A DNA stretch of 64,000 bases from Dehalococcoidia bacterium (GCA_009377745.1 WHTK01000005.1:62001-126000), one strand, 5' to 3'; positions 40,595-49,619 are shown, counted from the first letter of the stretch. The notes: generated by a model not told the origin, from the sequence alone. Numbers and translations are program-made.

Positions 40595-41149
40595 ATGAAT
40601 CATGGAAGGCTAGGCTTGCTATTGGGGGCGGTTGCCGGGGTCGCAATGGCGGCGGGAATCCTGGCTGTCTTGGCGTTAAAGGGCGAAGACAGGGAAGAGC
40701 AGGCACCGACCGGCTGGCAGACCTATCGCAACGAGTTCCTGGGTTTCGAGATCAGCTACCCTCCAGGCTGGCACCTGCAAGAACGAGGCAATACAACTGA
40801 GCCGGCGGAGCCTTTCATCACGGGTGGAGTGACAATATCCGAGGAGGAAGGAGCCGGTAACAGAACCAGGGTGTTGGCGTACAAGAACCTTCGGACCGAC
40901 TGGTGTTTGAGAGGCCGACTCGTGGATCGCCCGATTACTGTGTCTGGTGTTGATGGCATCGAGACGAACTGCTACGCCTGTGAGGCGGACGCTCCACCCG
41001 AAACCTGTCCTGCAGAGGCGCATACGATCGTCCGCATCTTCGGTATTCTTGGGGAGATCGAATCCTTCGGCGTGCTGGGCTGTCCAAGTTTAGGAGACGA
41101 ATCCGTCCGGCGAATCGTCGAGAGCTTCCGGTTTACCGGCGGACGGTAA
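40595..41149 (+). CDS. Membrane-anchored protein with PsbP-like fold, unknown function
   Basis: A 184-residue protein with one N-terminal anchor (LGLLLGAVAGVAMAAGILAVLAL) and an outer domain beginning YRNEFLGFEISYPPGWHLQE, the opening strand pattern of PsbP-like or similar domains. Four Cys (in DWCLRG, NCYACEADAP and CPAEAH) may form disulfides. The C-terminus is VRRIVESFRF, typical of this fold. It is 20 bases downstream of the PAP2 gene and may be co-transcribed. No specific role is recognised. Confidence 0.65.
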   Translation: MNHGRLGLLLGAVAGVAMAAGILAVLALKGEDREEQAPTGWQTYRNEFLGFEISYPPGWHLQERGNTTEPAEPFITGGVTISEEEGAGNRTRVLAYKNLRTDWCLRGRLVDRPITVSGVDGIETNCYACEADAPPETCPAEAHTIVRIFGILGEIESFGVLGCPSLGDESVRRIVESFRFTGGR

Positions 41150-41171
41150 ACGCCAGTGGCGCGCTTGGAGA

Positions 41172-42284
41172 CTAAGCGCCGACTTCCTGATAGTAGGCCA
41201 GCAGGCGCTGGGCGACGTTCTCCCAGTCGAACAGACGCGCGCGTTCCTGCGCCGCGTCTGCCAACTGACAGGCCAACGTCCGATCCTCCAGGATGCGCGT
41301 GATCGATGCCGCCAGGGCGTCCGCGTCCTTGGGGGGCACCAGCAGGCCGGTGACCCCGTCTTCGCCCAGCGTATTGGAGCCGTTGATCGTCGTCGCCACC
41401 GTGGGAGCGCGGGCCGACATTGCCTCCAGCAGCGTGATGCCGAACGCCTCGTTCACCGTTGAAGGCGAGACGAAGCAGTCCGCGCGCTGGTAGTAGGACG
41501 GCAGGTGGTCCGGCGGCACGTAGCCGGGGAAGGTAACGTCCTTCAGCCCCATCTCGGCCGCCATTGCGATGTACTTCTCGCGCAACCCGCCCTCACCCAC
41601 GACGACCAGGCGCGCATCCCGCACCCGATGCTGCACCGTCTTGAAGGCCTCCAGTAGGTACGGGATGCCCTTGCGCGCTTCGATGCGGCCCACGAACAGC
41701 ACTGTCGGCCGTTCATCGTCCAGGCTCGGCGGCACCGGCATCTCACCGGCGAAGCGCATGAAGTCGACGCCGTTGGGGATGACCTGATAGTCGGCCGGCA
41801 CGTAGCGCCCGATCGTCTTGCGCGCCGCCTCTGAAACGGCGACGTGCCCGTCCAAGTGGCGGTTCCAGTACAGCACCAGCGGCCAGATGGCGATGTAGGG
41901 CAGGTGCGGGCCTTCGCGCCAGGTGTGAAAGGTCCCGACCTTGACGGCCTTGGTCATGCTCAAGAAGGCAGGCCCAATGCAGGGCAAAAACGGCTCGTGA
42001 ATATGGACTACATCGAAGGGGGGCCGTGCCGCCAGGAAGCGCCGGATCTCACCGATTACGAAGGGGCTCGGATTGACGCGAGCGGCGTCCCCAGGCGAGA
42101 GCACACGTGAGGTAGAGCCGAGATGAGTCGTGTAGCTGTTCTGCGGCAACCTGCCATCGCCAGCCGGGCCAGCGATCTCGACCTCGTGCTCCATAAGATC
42201 GTACTGGTGCGCCAGGTCAAAGACGTGACTTGTAACCCCGCCGGGGTGGGTCAGATCGTACGGACTAATTAAGAGGATTCGCAC
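41172..42284 (-). CDS. PimA-like glycosyltransferase, GT4 family
   Basis: A 370-residue GT-B enzyme close to phosphatidylinositol mannosyltransferase PimA. PYDLTHPGGVTSHVFDLAH is the acceptor-loop start, HIHEPFLPCIGPAFL and TFHTWREG follow. VFVGRIEARKGIPYLLEAF, VPPDHLPSYYQRADCFVSPS and EAFGITLLEAMSARAP contain the donor site with the E-x7-E motif. In mycobacteria PimA adds mannose to phosphatidylinositol; the PAP2 protein on the other strand may belong to the same lipid pathway. It is a single convergent gene. Function at this level is inferred from similarity alone. Confidence 0.85.
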   Translation of the reverse strand: MRILLISPYDLTHPGGVTSHVFDLAHQYDLMEHEVEIAGPAGDGRLPQNSYTTHLGSTSRVLSPGDAARVNPSPFVIGEIRRFLAARPPFDVVHIHEPFLPCIGPAFLSMTKAVKVGTFHTWREGPHLPYIAIWPLVLYWNRHLDGHVAVSEAARKTIGRYVPADYQVIPNGVDFMRFAGEMPVPPSLDDERPTVLFVGRIEARKGIPYLLEAFKTVQHRVRDARLVVVGEGGLREKYIAMAAEMGLKDVTFPGYVPPDHLPSYYQRADCFVSPSTVNEAFGITLLEAMSARAPTVATTINGSNTLGEDGVTGLLVPPKDADALAASITRILEDRTLACQLADAAQERARLFDWENVAQRLLAYYQEVGA

Positions 42285-42415
42285 CTGGCAGCGGCAATTC
42301 TTGCTTGCGCCCGGGCGGCAGGACCGTTAGGAGAAGAGACTTGCAGCAGCAATTCCCCTCATTTTGACGGCCTTGGCCCCAGGGAGCAAGCTACGAATCC
42401 GATATTTTCCCGCTT

Positions 42416-42445
42416 TTGTCTATGCCTCGCCGCCGGTGGTAAACT
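42416..42445 (+). promoter_or_regulatory. Sigma-70-type promoter before the 42464 gene
   Basis: TTGTCT (42416-42421), an 18-base spacer and TAAACT (42440-42445). The start codon is 19 bases after the -10, so the leader would be short. The rest of the 180-base gap to the divergent glycosyltransferase shows no other feature. Confidence 0.5.
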
Positions 42446-42463
42446 CGACGCAATGGAAGCGTA

Positions 42464-42907
42464 ATGGATAACGACTACGTCCTGAATCTGGAAGAAATTC
42501 TCCACACCATCGAAACTGCGGAGGTGCTTCGCATCCGCTTCCTCCTCCTCGATAAGCGCCTCCTCATCGACAATCGCTTCAACGAGTTCGAGGGCCCGCT
42601 AGTCAAGATCGTCCCACGCGCCAGCTCTTCCGAGGAAAGCTTCCGCAACCTCAAGCGCCTGCGCCCCCGTTTCGCGCTGCCGGAGAAGATGACGGCTATC
42701 TGGTGGCCGAAGTACATCAACACCCTCTACAGCACAGGCGTCTGGCAGGCTATCACCAAGCGCGTTGCCGATACCGGATTCACCGACTCCGTCCGCCAGT
42801 GCGACGACATCCTGCGCGAGCTCCTGACCCTCGAACGCCAGGAGATTCGCAACGCCATCTCGGGCGATGGCTTCCAGACCATCTGGCAGCGCACTTCGAC
42901 CATCTAG
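42464..42907 (+). CDS. Protein of unknown function
   Basis: A 147-residue, largely helical and charged protein starting MDNDYVLNLEEILHTIETAE. It contains FLLLDKRLLIDNRFNEFEGP, IVPRASSSEESFRNLKRLRP and MTAIWWPKYINTLYSTGVWQ, phrases that look conserved because they avoid low complexity. No catalytic motif is seen and no family is recognised. Third positions are strongly GC-rich, as in the neighbours, so the gene is likely real. It is directly followed, in the same frame after its TAG, by the zincin gene. Confidence 0.7.
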   Translation: MDNDYVLNLEEILHTIETAEVLRIRFLLLDKRLLIDNRFNEFEGPLVKIVPRASSSEESFRNLKRLRPRFALPEKMTAIWWPKYINTLYSTGVWQAITKRVADTGFTDSVRQCDDILRELLTLERQEIRNAISGDGFQTIWQRTSTI

Positions 42908-42919
42908 CAGAGGTCCCGT

Positions 42920-43291
42920 CTGACCCAGCTTCGGCCCGCCGCCCGCGTCGCCCGCCTCGTCAAAGAGGCTCTGGCCGACCTGCCGCCGGAGTACGCCGAG
43001 CGACTGGATAATGTCGCCTTCATCCTCAGACGGGCGCCGATGCCGCGCGAGCGCCGCCGTCAGGGCCTCGGCAGCCTCTACGGGCTCTACGAGGGCATCC
43101 CTCTGACCCAGCGTGATTCTCACTATGGCAGCGTCATGCCGGACCGTATCACCATCTTCTGGGGCGCCCTGGCGCGTGACTTCCCGGATGACGGGACCCT
43201 CGAAGACCAGGTGCGAAACACCGTCTACCACGAGATCGCCCACTACTTCGGCCTCGATGAAGACGACCTTCACCACACCCGCGTCCGCTAG
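42920..43291 (+). CDS. Zincin-like metallopeptidase (type 2, DUF1025-like), no canonical start codon
   Basis: A 123-residue zinc peptidase-like protein. The family layout is complete: LVKEALADLPPEYAERLDNV, GLYEGIPLTQRDSHYGSVMP, DRITIFWGALARDFP and NTVYHEIAHYFGLDEDDL with HEIAH at 104-108. Relatives are small putative zinc peptidases of unknown substrate. The first ATG (43040) would remove the first 40 conserved residues. No ATG, GTG or TTG lies between the previous TAG and the conserved N-terminus, but CTG at 42920 has AGAGG seven bases upstream and is taken as the start. The stop is a TAG. Confidence 0.8.
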   Translation: MTQLRPAARVARLVKEALADLPPEYAERLDNVAFILRRAPMPRERRRQGLGSLYGLYEGIPLTQRDSHYGSVMPDRITIFWGALARDFPDDGTLEDQVRNTVYHEIAHYFGLDEDDLHHTRVR

Positions 43292-43403
43292 GAATGGCAA
43301 CATACTCCGGCTTCTGAATCCCGCGCCGGTTATCTGTACCGCTGCCACCAGCCTCATTATTAGCGGCCAGCGCGAGGCCGACGACGGCGAAAGTATCCTC
43401 CAA

Positions 43404-43445
43404 CTTCCCGGTTTCGCATTCCCGGTTTCGCACTTCTCACGATTA
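43404..43445. repeat. Heptamer-period degenerate tandem array
   Basis: Six 7-base units: CTTCCCG, GTTTCGC, ATTCCCG, GTTTCGC, ACTTCTC, ACGATTA. They include an exact 14-base duplication (ATTCCCGGTTTCGC-type). It lies in the middle of a 322-base gene-free stretch (43292-43613) in which no other element is visible apart from a weak TAGAAT box near 43592. Confidence 0.65.
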
Positions 43446-43613
43446 CGGCTTCGATCTTCTTCTCACGGGCCAAGTCTGGCGCGGCATATGTCATGACCAG
43501 CGCCACGGCTCTCGTCTCGCTTGGTGGCGCTATTTTCCTTACTGCTCGCTTCGATTAAGGAAACCGGACCGCTGTTTCACCTGCCGAATGCTAGAATTGC
43601 GGCAATTCAGCAA

Positions 43614-44030
43614 ATGAACACGTTTGAATCCCGCCGCAACGTGTCTCAAGGCCGGCGCCTCCAGGGCCTCCTTGCGCTGATGATCGTCTGGGACGTCATC
43701 GCCCTGCTGGCCGAGCTCTCTTTCGGCGGTCCACTCCTCAAGATCACCGGCGACGAAATCGGCGGCATTCTCGCAGCCCGCGGCTCGTTCAGCGGCGCCG
43801 CCCTCATCACCGCCTCGATTTACGTCTATGCCCTCGTCCGCGGCCCTCTAAAGCACCGCAACGTTGTCTGGGTCGGCGTCGTCCAGCATGGCGCCGCGGC
43901 CCTCTTCGCCGTCTACCACGTCGCCACCAACCACGTCGAGTTGGAAGGCACCATCCTGCCGCTGATCGTCGCCCTTATCTTCCTCGTCCTGCTGCTAATC
44001 AACATGCCGCGCAGCCAGCCCGCGGTCTAA
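43614..44030 (+). CDS. Four-helix membrane protein of unknown function
   Basis: A 138-residue protein with about four hydrophobic segments: GLLALMIVWDVIALLAEL, the gap region AARGSFSGAALITASIYVYAL, VVWVGVVQHGAAALFAVYHV and TILPLIVALIFLVLLLINM. The N-terminus is short and basic. Start ATG 43614. The stop overlaps the following gene (TAATG), and that gene encodes a second protein of similar size and topology, so they may form a heteromeric membrane complex. No family is recognised. Confidence 0.65.
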   Translation: MNTFESRRNVSQGRRLQGLLALMIVWDVIALLAELSFGGPLLKITGDEIGGILAARGSFSGAALITASIYVYALVRGPLKHRNVVWVGVVQHGAAALFAVYHVATNHVELEGTILPLIVALIFLVLLLINMPRSQPAV

Positions 44031-44509
44031 TGTCCCTGACCCCCTCTGACGCCGCAATCAGCGCGCGGGTCCTCACCCGGATCATCATTCTGCTCATAGC
44101 CGCCTGGAGCCTGGTCTGCGCGGCCGTCCTCATCGGCTTTCATGGCGCCACCGCCGGCGCTCTCGGCGCAGGCGTTGAAGACGAGGCCGGCCAGCGCCTG
44201 CTGGGCGCGCATCTGCTGATCCTCGTGCCGGCTTACCTGCTGCTTGCCTGGCGGCCGGAGCGCTACCAGACCTTCCTCTGGCTGCCCCTGGCGTCTCAGG
44301 CTGCGACAGCCTTTGCCGTCACCTACAGCATTCTCACGGGCGAGACCAGCTTCGGTGATGGCGTCCTTGCAGCGGCCGTGAGCAGCATATTCGTTGTGCT
44401 TCTGGGCTTTGTTTGGGTGAGTGAGCAGCGCACCGTCGCGCGCGCCAAGCTCGACGCAGACCAGGCCGAATCAGCGCCCGCCGACGCCACTCCTTTCCGA
44501 GAGCCTTAG
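44030..44509 (+). CDS. Four-helix membrane protein of unknown function
   Basis: A 159-residue protein with helices at IIILLIAAWSLVCAAVLIGF, HLLILVPAYLLLAWRP, FLWLPLASQAATAFAVTYSI and LAAAVSSIFVVLLGFVWVSE, and a charged C-terminal tail. Translation starts within the stop of the preceding membrane protein gene (TAATG). The two share topology, though not obvious sequence similarity. The 3' end overlaps the convergent glycerate kinase gene by 39 bases. Confidence 0.65.
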   Translation: MSLTPSDAAISARVLTRIIILLIAAWSLVCAAVLIGFHGATAGALGAGVEDEAGQRLLGAHLLILVPAYLLLAWRPERYQTFLWLPLASQAATAFAVTYSILTGETSFGDGVLAAAVSSIFVVLLGFVWVSEQRTVARAKLDADQAESAPADATPFREP

Positions 44510-45607
44510 CAGAGCCCTCACCGCCGCAACCTCAACCTGGTTCATCGCCTCATCTCGAGACGGCATTTCGCCGCTCACTCCCGTCACTTCGATCACGTCG
44601 AAGACGGTGCGCAGTGACTCGTGCCCGGACCCCAGCGATCCTGCCAGGCAGACCACCGGCCGCCCGCTCGCCCGCGCCAGCCGCGCCACGTATTGCGACG
44701 CCTTGCCGAACGCCGTCTGCCCGTCCAGCCGTCCCTCGCCCGTAATCACGACGTCCGCCCGCAGCACCTTTTCCCGCAATCCGATCGCCTCCGCCACTAG
44801 CTCCGCGCCCGGTCGCAGCTCGGCGCCTAGAAATGCCAGCAGGCCCGCGCCCAGGCCACCCGCCGCACCGGCTCCAGGCCGCGTCCGCACATCAATCCCC
44901 AGGTCGCGCGCAACGATATCGGCAAAGTGGCTCAGCGCCGCATCCAACAGCTCAACCGCCGCCGCGTCCGCCCCCTTCTGGGAACCAAACACGGCCGAAG
45001 CTCCCGTGGGGCCGCAGAGCGGGTTCGTTACATCCGTTGCTCCCAGAATGCGCGGGGCCTTGATCTCTGGCCGAGCCTCGGCCGCGTCGATGCGCGCCAG
45101 ATCCGTCAGGGCAGCGCCTCCGGGAGCCAGCTCCGTGCCCTTCGCATTGAGCAGATGAAATCCCAGCGCCTGCGCCATACCGGCGCCACCATCGTTGGAC
45201 GCGCTGCCACCCAACCCGATGATCAGCTCTCGACAGCCCTGCTCCAGCGCTGCCGCGATCAGTTCGCCCGTGCCGTAGCTCGTCGCCCGGCGCGCGTCAA
45301 GCTCCTCCGGCCGCAGCCGCCACAAACCGGAGGCCTCCGCGCATTCGATCACTGCTGTGCCGCTGTCGAGCCGCACGAATTCCGCCGCTACCGGCCGCAT
45401 CAGCGGGTCGTGCGCGTTAACAGCGACGCTCTTACCGCCCGCCGCCGTCAGCATCGCCGCGGCTGTGCCCGGCCCGCCATCCGCCATGGGCGCGAGCTCC
45501 AGGTCCGCATCCGGGAACGCCCCACCCAACCCGCGCGCAATCGCCGCCGCCGCCTCGATAGCGCTCAGCGTGCCCTTGAACTCCTGCGGCGCGATCAGGA
45601 TTCGCAT
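44471..45607 (-). CDS. Glycerate kinase, GlxK/GarK type
   Basis: A 378-residue kinase of the bacterial glycerate 2-kinase type. ILIAPQEFKGTLSAIEAAAAI is the start, APMADGGPGTAAAML contains the Asp-Gly-Gly active site, LIIGLGGSASNDGGAGMAQALG is the nucleotide loop, and VITGEGRLDGQTAFGKA closes the site. It phosphorylates D-glycerate, giving 2-phosphoglycerate. In this context it may recycle glyoxylate carbon. The small membrane protein gene upstream is separated by an octamer array and 26 bases. Confidence 0.93.
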   Translation of the reverse strand: MRILIAPQEFKGTLSAIEAAAAIARGLGGAFPDADLELAPMADGGPGTAAAMLTAAGGKSVAVNAHDPLMRPVAAEFVRLDSGTAVIECAEASGLWRLRPEELDARRATSYGTGELIAAALEQGCRELIIGLGGSASNDGGAGMAQALGFHLLNAKGTELAPGGAALTDLARIDAAEARPEIKAPRILGATDVTNPLCGPTGASAVFGSQKGADAAAVELLDAALSHFADIVARDLGIDVRTRPGAGAAGGLGAGLLAFLGAELRPGAELVAEAIGLREKVLRADVVITGEGRLDGQTAFGKASQYVARLARASGRPVVCLAGSLGSGHESLRTVFDVIEVTGVSGEMPSRDEAMNQVEVAAVRALLRLSERSGVGGR

Positions 45608-45615
45608 CTCACATG

Positions 45616-45631
45616 TTTGCCCACTTGCCCG
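45616..45631. repeat. Octamer units between glycerate kinase and a small gene
   Basis: TTTGCCCA and CTTGCCCG, two units of the NNTGCCCG family, in the 26-base gap. A possible degraded third unit precedes them. Confidence 0.55.
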
Positions 45632-45633
45632 TT

Positions 45634-45819
45634 TCAGCCGTAGATCTCGTCCCAGCGAAATACCAGGGCCACGACCGCCGCAACCACGATCACCACGACA
45701 TAGACGAGGATCGCCATACGCAGCCGCCGCCAGATGCGCAGCGCCCAGGGCTGGCGCAGCATCGCAAAGGGCAGGATCGCCAGCCCGGCAAGGAGCAGAA
45801 GCAGCAGCAGAACGCGCAT
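45634..45819 (-). CDS. Small hydrophobic membrane protein
   Basis: A 61-residue protein with two hydrophobic segments: MRVLLLLLLLAGLAILPFAM and MAILVYVVVIVVAAVVALVF, joined by a basic loop (LRIWRRLR), ending RWDEIYG. The ATG at 45819 starts at the first helix; TTG 45858 would add 13 residues without a ribosome site. Upstream of glycerate kinase on the same strand, it could be translated with it. No family is recognised. Confidence 0.5.
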   Translation of the reverse strand: MRVLLLLLLLAGLAILPFAMLRQPWALRIWRRLRMAILVYVVVIVVAAVVALVFRWDEIYG

Positions 45820-45896
45820 CGCCTGGCGATCATAGGCGTCGCCCTCCGCGCCTGACAACGAACGCGGGCCGCCGGGCTAAGTGCTATCCTGCTCCC

Positions 45897-46013
45897 GTGG
45901 CTGAAATAACCCTGGCAATCCTCGTCATCGGCGTCCTCTTTATCGCCGACCCCGACCGTCTACAGATGGTCCTAGACCGTCTGCGCGAGCTCTCCGCCTG
46001 GCTCGCGGAATAG
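45897..46013 (+). CDS. Possible 38-residue membrane peptide
   Basis: GTG 45897 opens a short frame MAEITLAILVIGVLFIADPD then RLQMVLDRLRELSAWLAE before a TAG. One hydrophobic segment and an amphipathic helix would fit a small regulatory membrane peptide. A TATCCT box lies eight bases upstream of the GTG, and no ribosome site is seen. The divergent position from the small membrane protein argues for a separate unit. Chance is not excluded. Confidence 0.4.
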   Translation: MAEITLAILVIGVLFIADPDRLQMVLDRLRELSAWLAE

Positions 46014-46579
46014 ACCTCTAGCAAACCCTCTCTCGCCGCAGTCGTCCCGTTTGATTCCGAGGCATGAGGCATCTCGCCCCGCCGCCTAGCTCTGCGTCTC
46101 GGCGTGATGCCAATCTGGCTGTGGCCGAGCAGTCTGGGGCTCTTTGGGTTGGTGCCCTACCCGGGAGTAATGTTGCTGCGCTCCGTCGCAGACCTTGAGG
46201 GCTGAATGTCCCGGTAGGCCGCCGCCTCCATGAGTCGCCCTACCTCGTTCCTCGAAGGCTGCGTCGCGGTTCCCAGGTAGTGCCATTGAGCAGCATTTCC
46301 CGCTAGCCTTCTGCCCGGCTCTTCAGAAGCAACCGTTCCTTAATATCGTTCCCGTGTTGACTATTCATAACAAAATGGCTAGCGTCCATAACAAATTCAT
46401 TACCGCGCCCTGGCCGTTGCTTGCCAGCGACAGACCATCGTGACGTGGCAGTGGGTTTGGGATCGCCCGAGTGCATAGACACCGATGCGGTTCCGCGACA
46501 TTGGCCTACTGCTGTTTGTGAGCCGCAGTAGTCGAGACGGGCGTGCAACCGGCGCCCGATTGGAGACCTGGAGATTACT
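46014..46579. other. 566-base intergenic region upstream of the RTX-repeat gene
   Basis: No gene is supported here. The AT-richer part at 46340-46420 contains a -35-like TTGACT (46357-46362) and two copies of CATAACAAA (about 46366 and 46390) about 24 bases apart, which could be binding sites. No convincing -10 is positioned after TTGACT. Small open frames of up to 81 codons exist but show no coding bias or recognised protein. Confidence 0.4.
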
Positions 46580-49055
46580 GTGGCTGCCCGAAACGACCCC
46601 GCCGAAATGGACCGATATCACCGCACCCGGACAAGACTTATCAAGCTAACCGCGGCAGCCGCACTGGGGCTGATTCTCGGTGGCGGCGCTCTGCTGACCC
46701 CGACACTCACGGCGACCCCATCGGCCGAGGCCGACCCTGCCACGAAGATCATCGAGCAGAGCGCGACCCTTTCGACCAGCAACCAGAACATGTGGGGCGG
46801 CGCCGCCGGCACTCCCCTGGACCAGACCATCACCCTCTTCAACGAGACCTGGGATGAGTCCGGGGGCTTCGATGGCGTTGAGGAAGCCTGCGTCGATTTC
46901 GAGGTCGAAGAGGTCTGCGCCGATTTCGGCGCCAGCTTTGACGCCTCCGTCAGCGGCGAGATCGGCATGTCCATCGGCCTGGAAGGGCTCGATGGCGGCA
47001 AGCTCAGCATCACCTACCCGGTGACAGTGAAATTTGAGGCGCCGGCCGATAACTCCCTTCGACCCCGGCGACGCCGTCGATATCAAGACCTCGATGATCG
47101 TCGACTCTGCCAACGCCAAGATTGTCGCCGAGTTCCCCGGCCTCGACCGTATCAGCTGGGACGGCGTTTTCGCCTTCAACTCTACGGCCAGTGGTTCATT
47201 CTGTGTATTCGATTGCATCGAGGGCGAGATCTTTGACATCGGCTTCGATGAGAGCGGCGAGATCTTCGGCTTCGACCCGAGCAGTCTCAACGGCTGCTTC
47301 AACATCCTCATCAATTTCCCTGCCGGTCTTAGCCAGTATGACGACTTGGACGAGAACAACGATGACGACGAGCGTTGTAACCACAATGGCTACATCTTCA
47401 ACCCGGACGTGGACGTAACCTCCACCTTCAACGCCGCTAACGGCACCATCTCCGCCGCTGGTCAGAACACCTACGTCATCATCCCCGTCAGCGCCGTTAC
47501 CTGGGCGGGCCGTCTGGCCGGCCTTCCTCCCTACATTCAGCTCAATCTTGGCACCGTCGACCTGGGCGGCGTTACCATCAGCTGGACCACCTTCAACGTC
47601 ATCATCACCGCGATCGAGAAGATGAAGCAGGACTTACTCTTTACGCCGCGCGTGGATGTCAACCTGGACTGGGACAAGACGCTCTCTTTCAAAGTCCTCG
47701 ACGGTACCACCAGCGCCGAGCTGCAAAACAGCAGCGGCACTGATGCCACCTTCAAGGTCGGCGATACATTGCGGCTGACCACCAACGCCGTGAACAACAA
47801 GGTCATCCCGATTACTCCCACGCTCTCCATGGGCAGCGCAACCATGTCGAACAACACCCGCAGCTCCACCTCCGGCGAGCTGACGCTCAAGGCGCTGTCG
47901 TTCACCATCGGCACGCCGCCCTGGGAGGTCTGCCTTGGCGAACTTGGTTGTCTCGATATTTGGGATGGCGAGACCGAAAACTTCGGCCCCGTCTACCAGG
48001 AGAACTTCGCCATCGGCACGGCCGACCACAATATCTTCAACTCCACCTTCAACATCGGCGGCTTCAACTCGCCGGAGCTAGATCCCTTCGATATCGTCCC
48101 GCGCCCCATCATCGAGGTGCGCAAGGACCTGGTACCTGCCAACTCCCCCGGTAAGTTCAACCTCAAGATCGATAGCACCGTGCATGCCACCAACGTCGGT
48201 GACGAAGGCCACACCGACCGTATTCCCGTTGAGCCTGGCACTCGCACGATCTCCGAAACCGAGGGCACCAACGCCGACCTCAACTTCTTCGACATCTCCA
48301 TCACCTGCGTTGAGTACGATGGTGGCGACGTCCACACAGAGAGCGCCGGCGCCAGTCCCGGTCTCGGCTCCAGCATGGACATAGAACTTGAAGGCGGCGA
48401 GGACCTGATCTGCACGATCAAGAACCGCCTGCCCGCGCCGGAAGACTGCGATTCCATGACCTTCGACAACGTCATCCTCGGCACGCCGGATAGCAACGCG
48501 GCCGATACCCTCGACGGCACCAACAAGCGCGACATCATCATCGGTTATGGCGGCAATGACGTAATCGACAGCTTCCTGGGCGACGACTGCGTCGCCGGCA
48601 ATGCAGGCGATGACAGGATTTCCACCGGCGCCGGCAAGGATGTCGTCGATGGCGGGACGGGCGACGACACCATCGATTCGGGCACTGACAATGACACGGT
48701 GTACGGCGGCGATGACGATGACATGATTTCCAGCGGCAACGGCAACGACGACATCGAGGGAGGCGACGGCGACGACACCATCCTTGGTGGTAATAACAAC
48801 GACACGATCCACGGAAATGCCGGCGCCGACACCATCAACGCGGGTAACGGTAATGACACGGTGCATGGCGGTGGGAGCAACGACAACATCATCGGCGGCA
48901 TCGGCAACGACCTGCTCTACGGCAACTCCGGCAGCGGCGACGTGATCAACGGTGGCTTTGGCACTGACAAGTGTCACGCAGCGGACGGAGGCGGATCGGC
49001 AAGCCCCGGCGAAACCGTGAAGCTTTGCGAACAGCAGGCTCCTGTGCTGCCGTAA
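46580..49055 (+). pseudogene. Secreted RTX (calcium-binding nonapeptide repeat) protein, interrupted by a +1 frameshift
   Basis: GTG 46580 follows GGAGA and opens a protein with an export signal (LIKLTAAAALGLILGGGAL and TATPSAEA). After residue 158 (KFEAPADNS) the frame changes: removing one C from the CCC at 47055-47057 gives FDPGDAVDIKTSMIVDSAN and a continuous 824-residue protein. The C-terminus carries about eight RTX-type nonapeptide turns (GYGGNDVID, GNAGDDRIS, GGTGDDTID, GGDGDDTIL, GNAGADTIN, GGIGNDLLY) with Asp/Asn at calcium positions. The middle is a large beta-rich region with Cys residues. The gene may be intact in the cell if the extra C is an error. The role is presumably a cell-surface or secreted calcium-stabilised protein; no enzyme domain is recognised. 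Confidence 0.8.
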
Positions 49056-49078
49056 TTGCCAGCGACAGCTATTTAGAG

Positions 49079-49105
49079 AGAGGCCCTCCAAATTGGAGGG
49101 CCTCT
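49079..49105 (+). terminator. Intrinsic terminator after the RTX gene
   Basis: An 11-bp perfect stem AGAGGCCCTCC / GGAGGGCCTCT encloses the loop AAATT, 24 bases after the RTX stop. A T run does not follow immediately (GCATT), but the stem is long and GC-rich. Confidence 0.75.
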
Positions 49106-49327
49106 GCATTGACGGGACTCTGCCGCCGCCAAATCCTGGCCGACGATGTCCCATCGTCTCACTGCACCTGGAGCTAGCGGCAAACAGTATGAGGAGCGCC
49201 CGCTGGGAGGTCTAAGTCAGTCTCACCAGCCGTTACGGATTTACCCGAGCCTGCGTTTCTAGATCGTACGAAGGAATCGGCGGTTACCCGGGTGGCTCCC
49301 TGGGCGCCGCACGCGAAAGGAATCGCA

Positions 49328-49555
49328 GTGCTGTTCTTCAAGAAGTCAGGCAAGACCCATCTGAATGATGTCGATCTGGAGGAAGTCCGGCGCCGCGTCC
49401 ACGGCATCCGCGAAGTTAGTGAACGGCCTGCCAGTCTTCAGCTCTTCGCCAAGCTGGGGGAGGAGGGCGGCGTCCGTCAGATGCCCGCCATGACCGAATT
49501 TCCGGTGATCCCGCGGCTTCTGCCCGGCCAGATCCCTTCAGCCGGAGATCGATAA
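49328..49555 (+). CDS. Small protein of unknown function
   Basis: A 75-residue protein. GTG 49328 has AAAGGAA five bases upstream. MLFFKKSGKTHLNDVDLEEV is followed by RRRVHGIREVSERPASLQLF, a basic helix, then EEGGVRQMPAMTEFPVIPRL. It has no hydrophobic segment. The longer in-frame start at 49292 is less well supported. Gene-free bases 49106-49327 show no other feature. Confidence 0.5.
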   Translation: MLFFKKSGKTHLNDVDLEEVRRRVHGIREVSERPASLQLFAKLGEEGGVRQMPAMTEFPVIPRLLPGQIPSAGDR

Positions 49556-49619
49556 CCCAGTCTGCTGCCGTAGAGTCTGCTAGCATCCATCCAACGCGAA
49601 TTTGATGTCAGGAGGCGAT

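Noticed and set aside
45357..45896. Long open frame before the 38-residue peptide
   Set aside because: It covers the antisense strand of glycerate kinase with low-complexity Arg/Ser/Pro; only the part from GTG 45897 is plausible.
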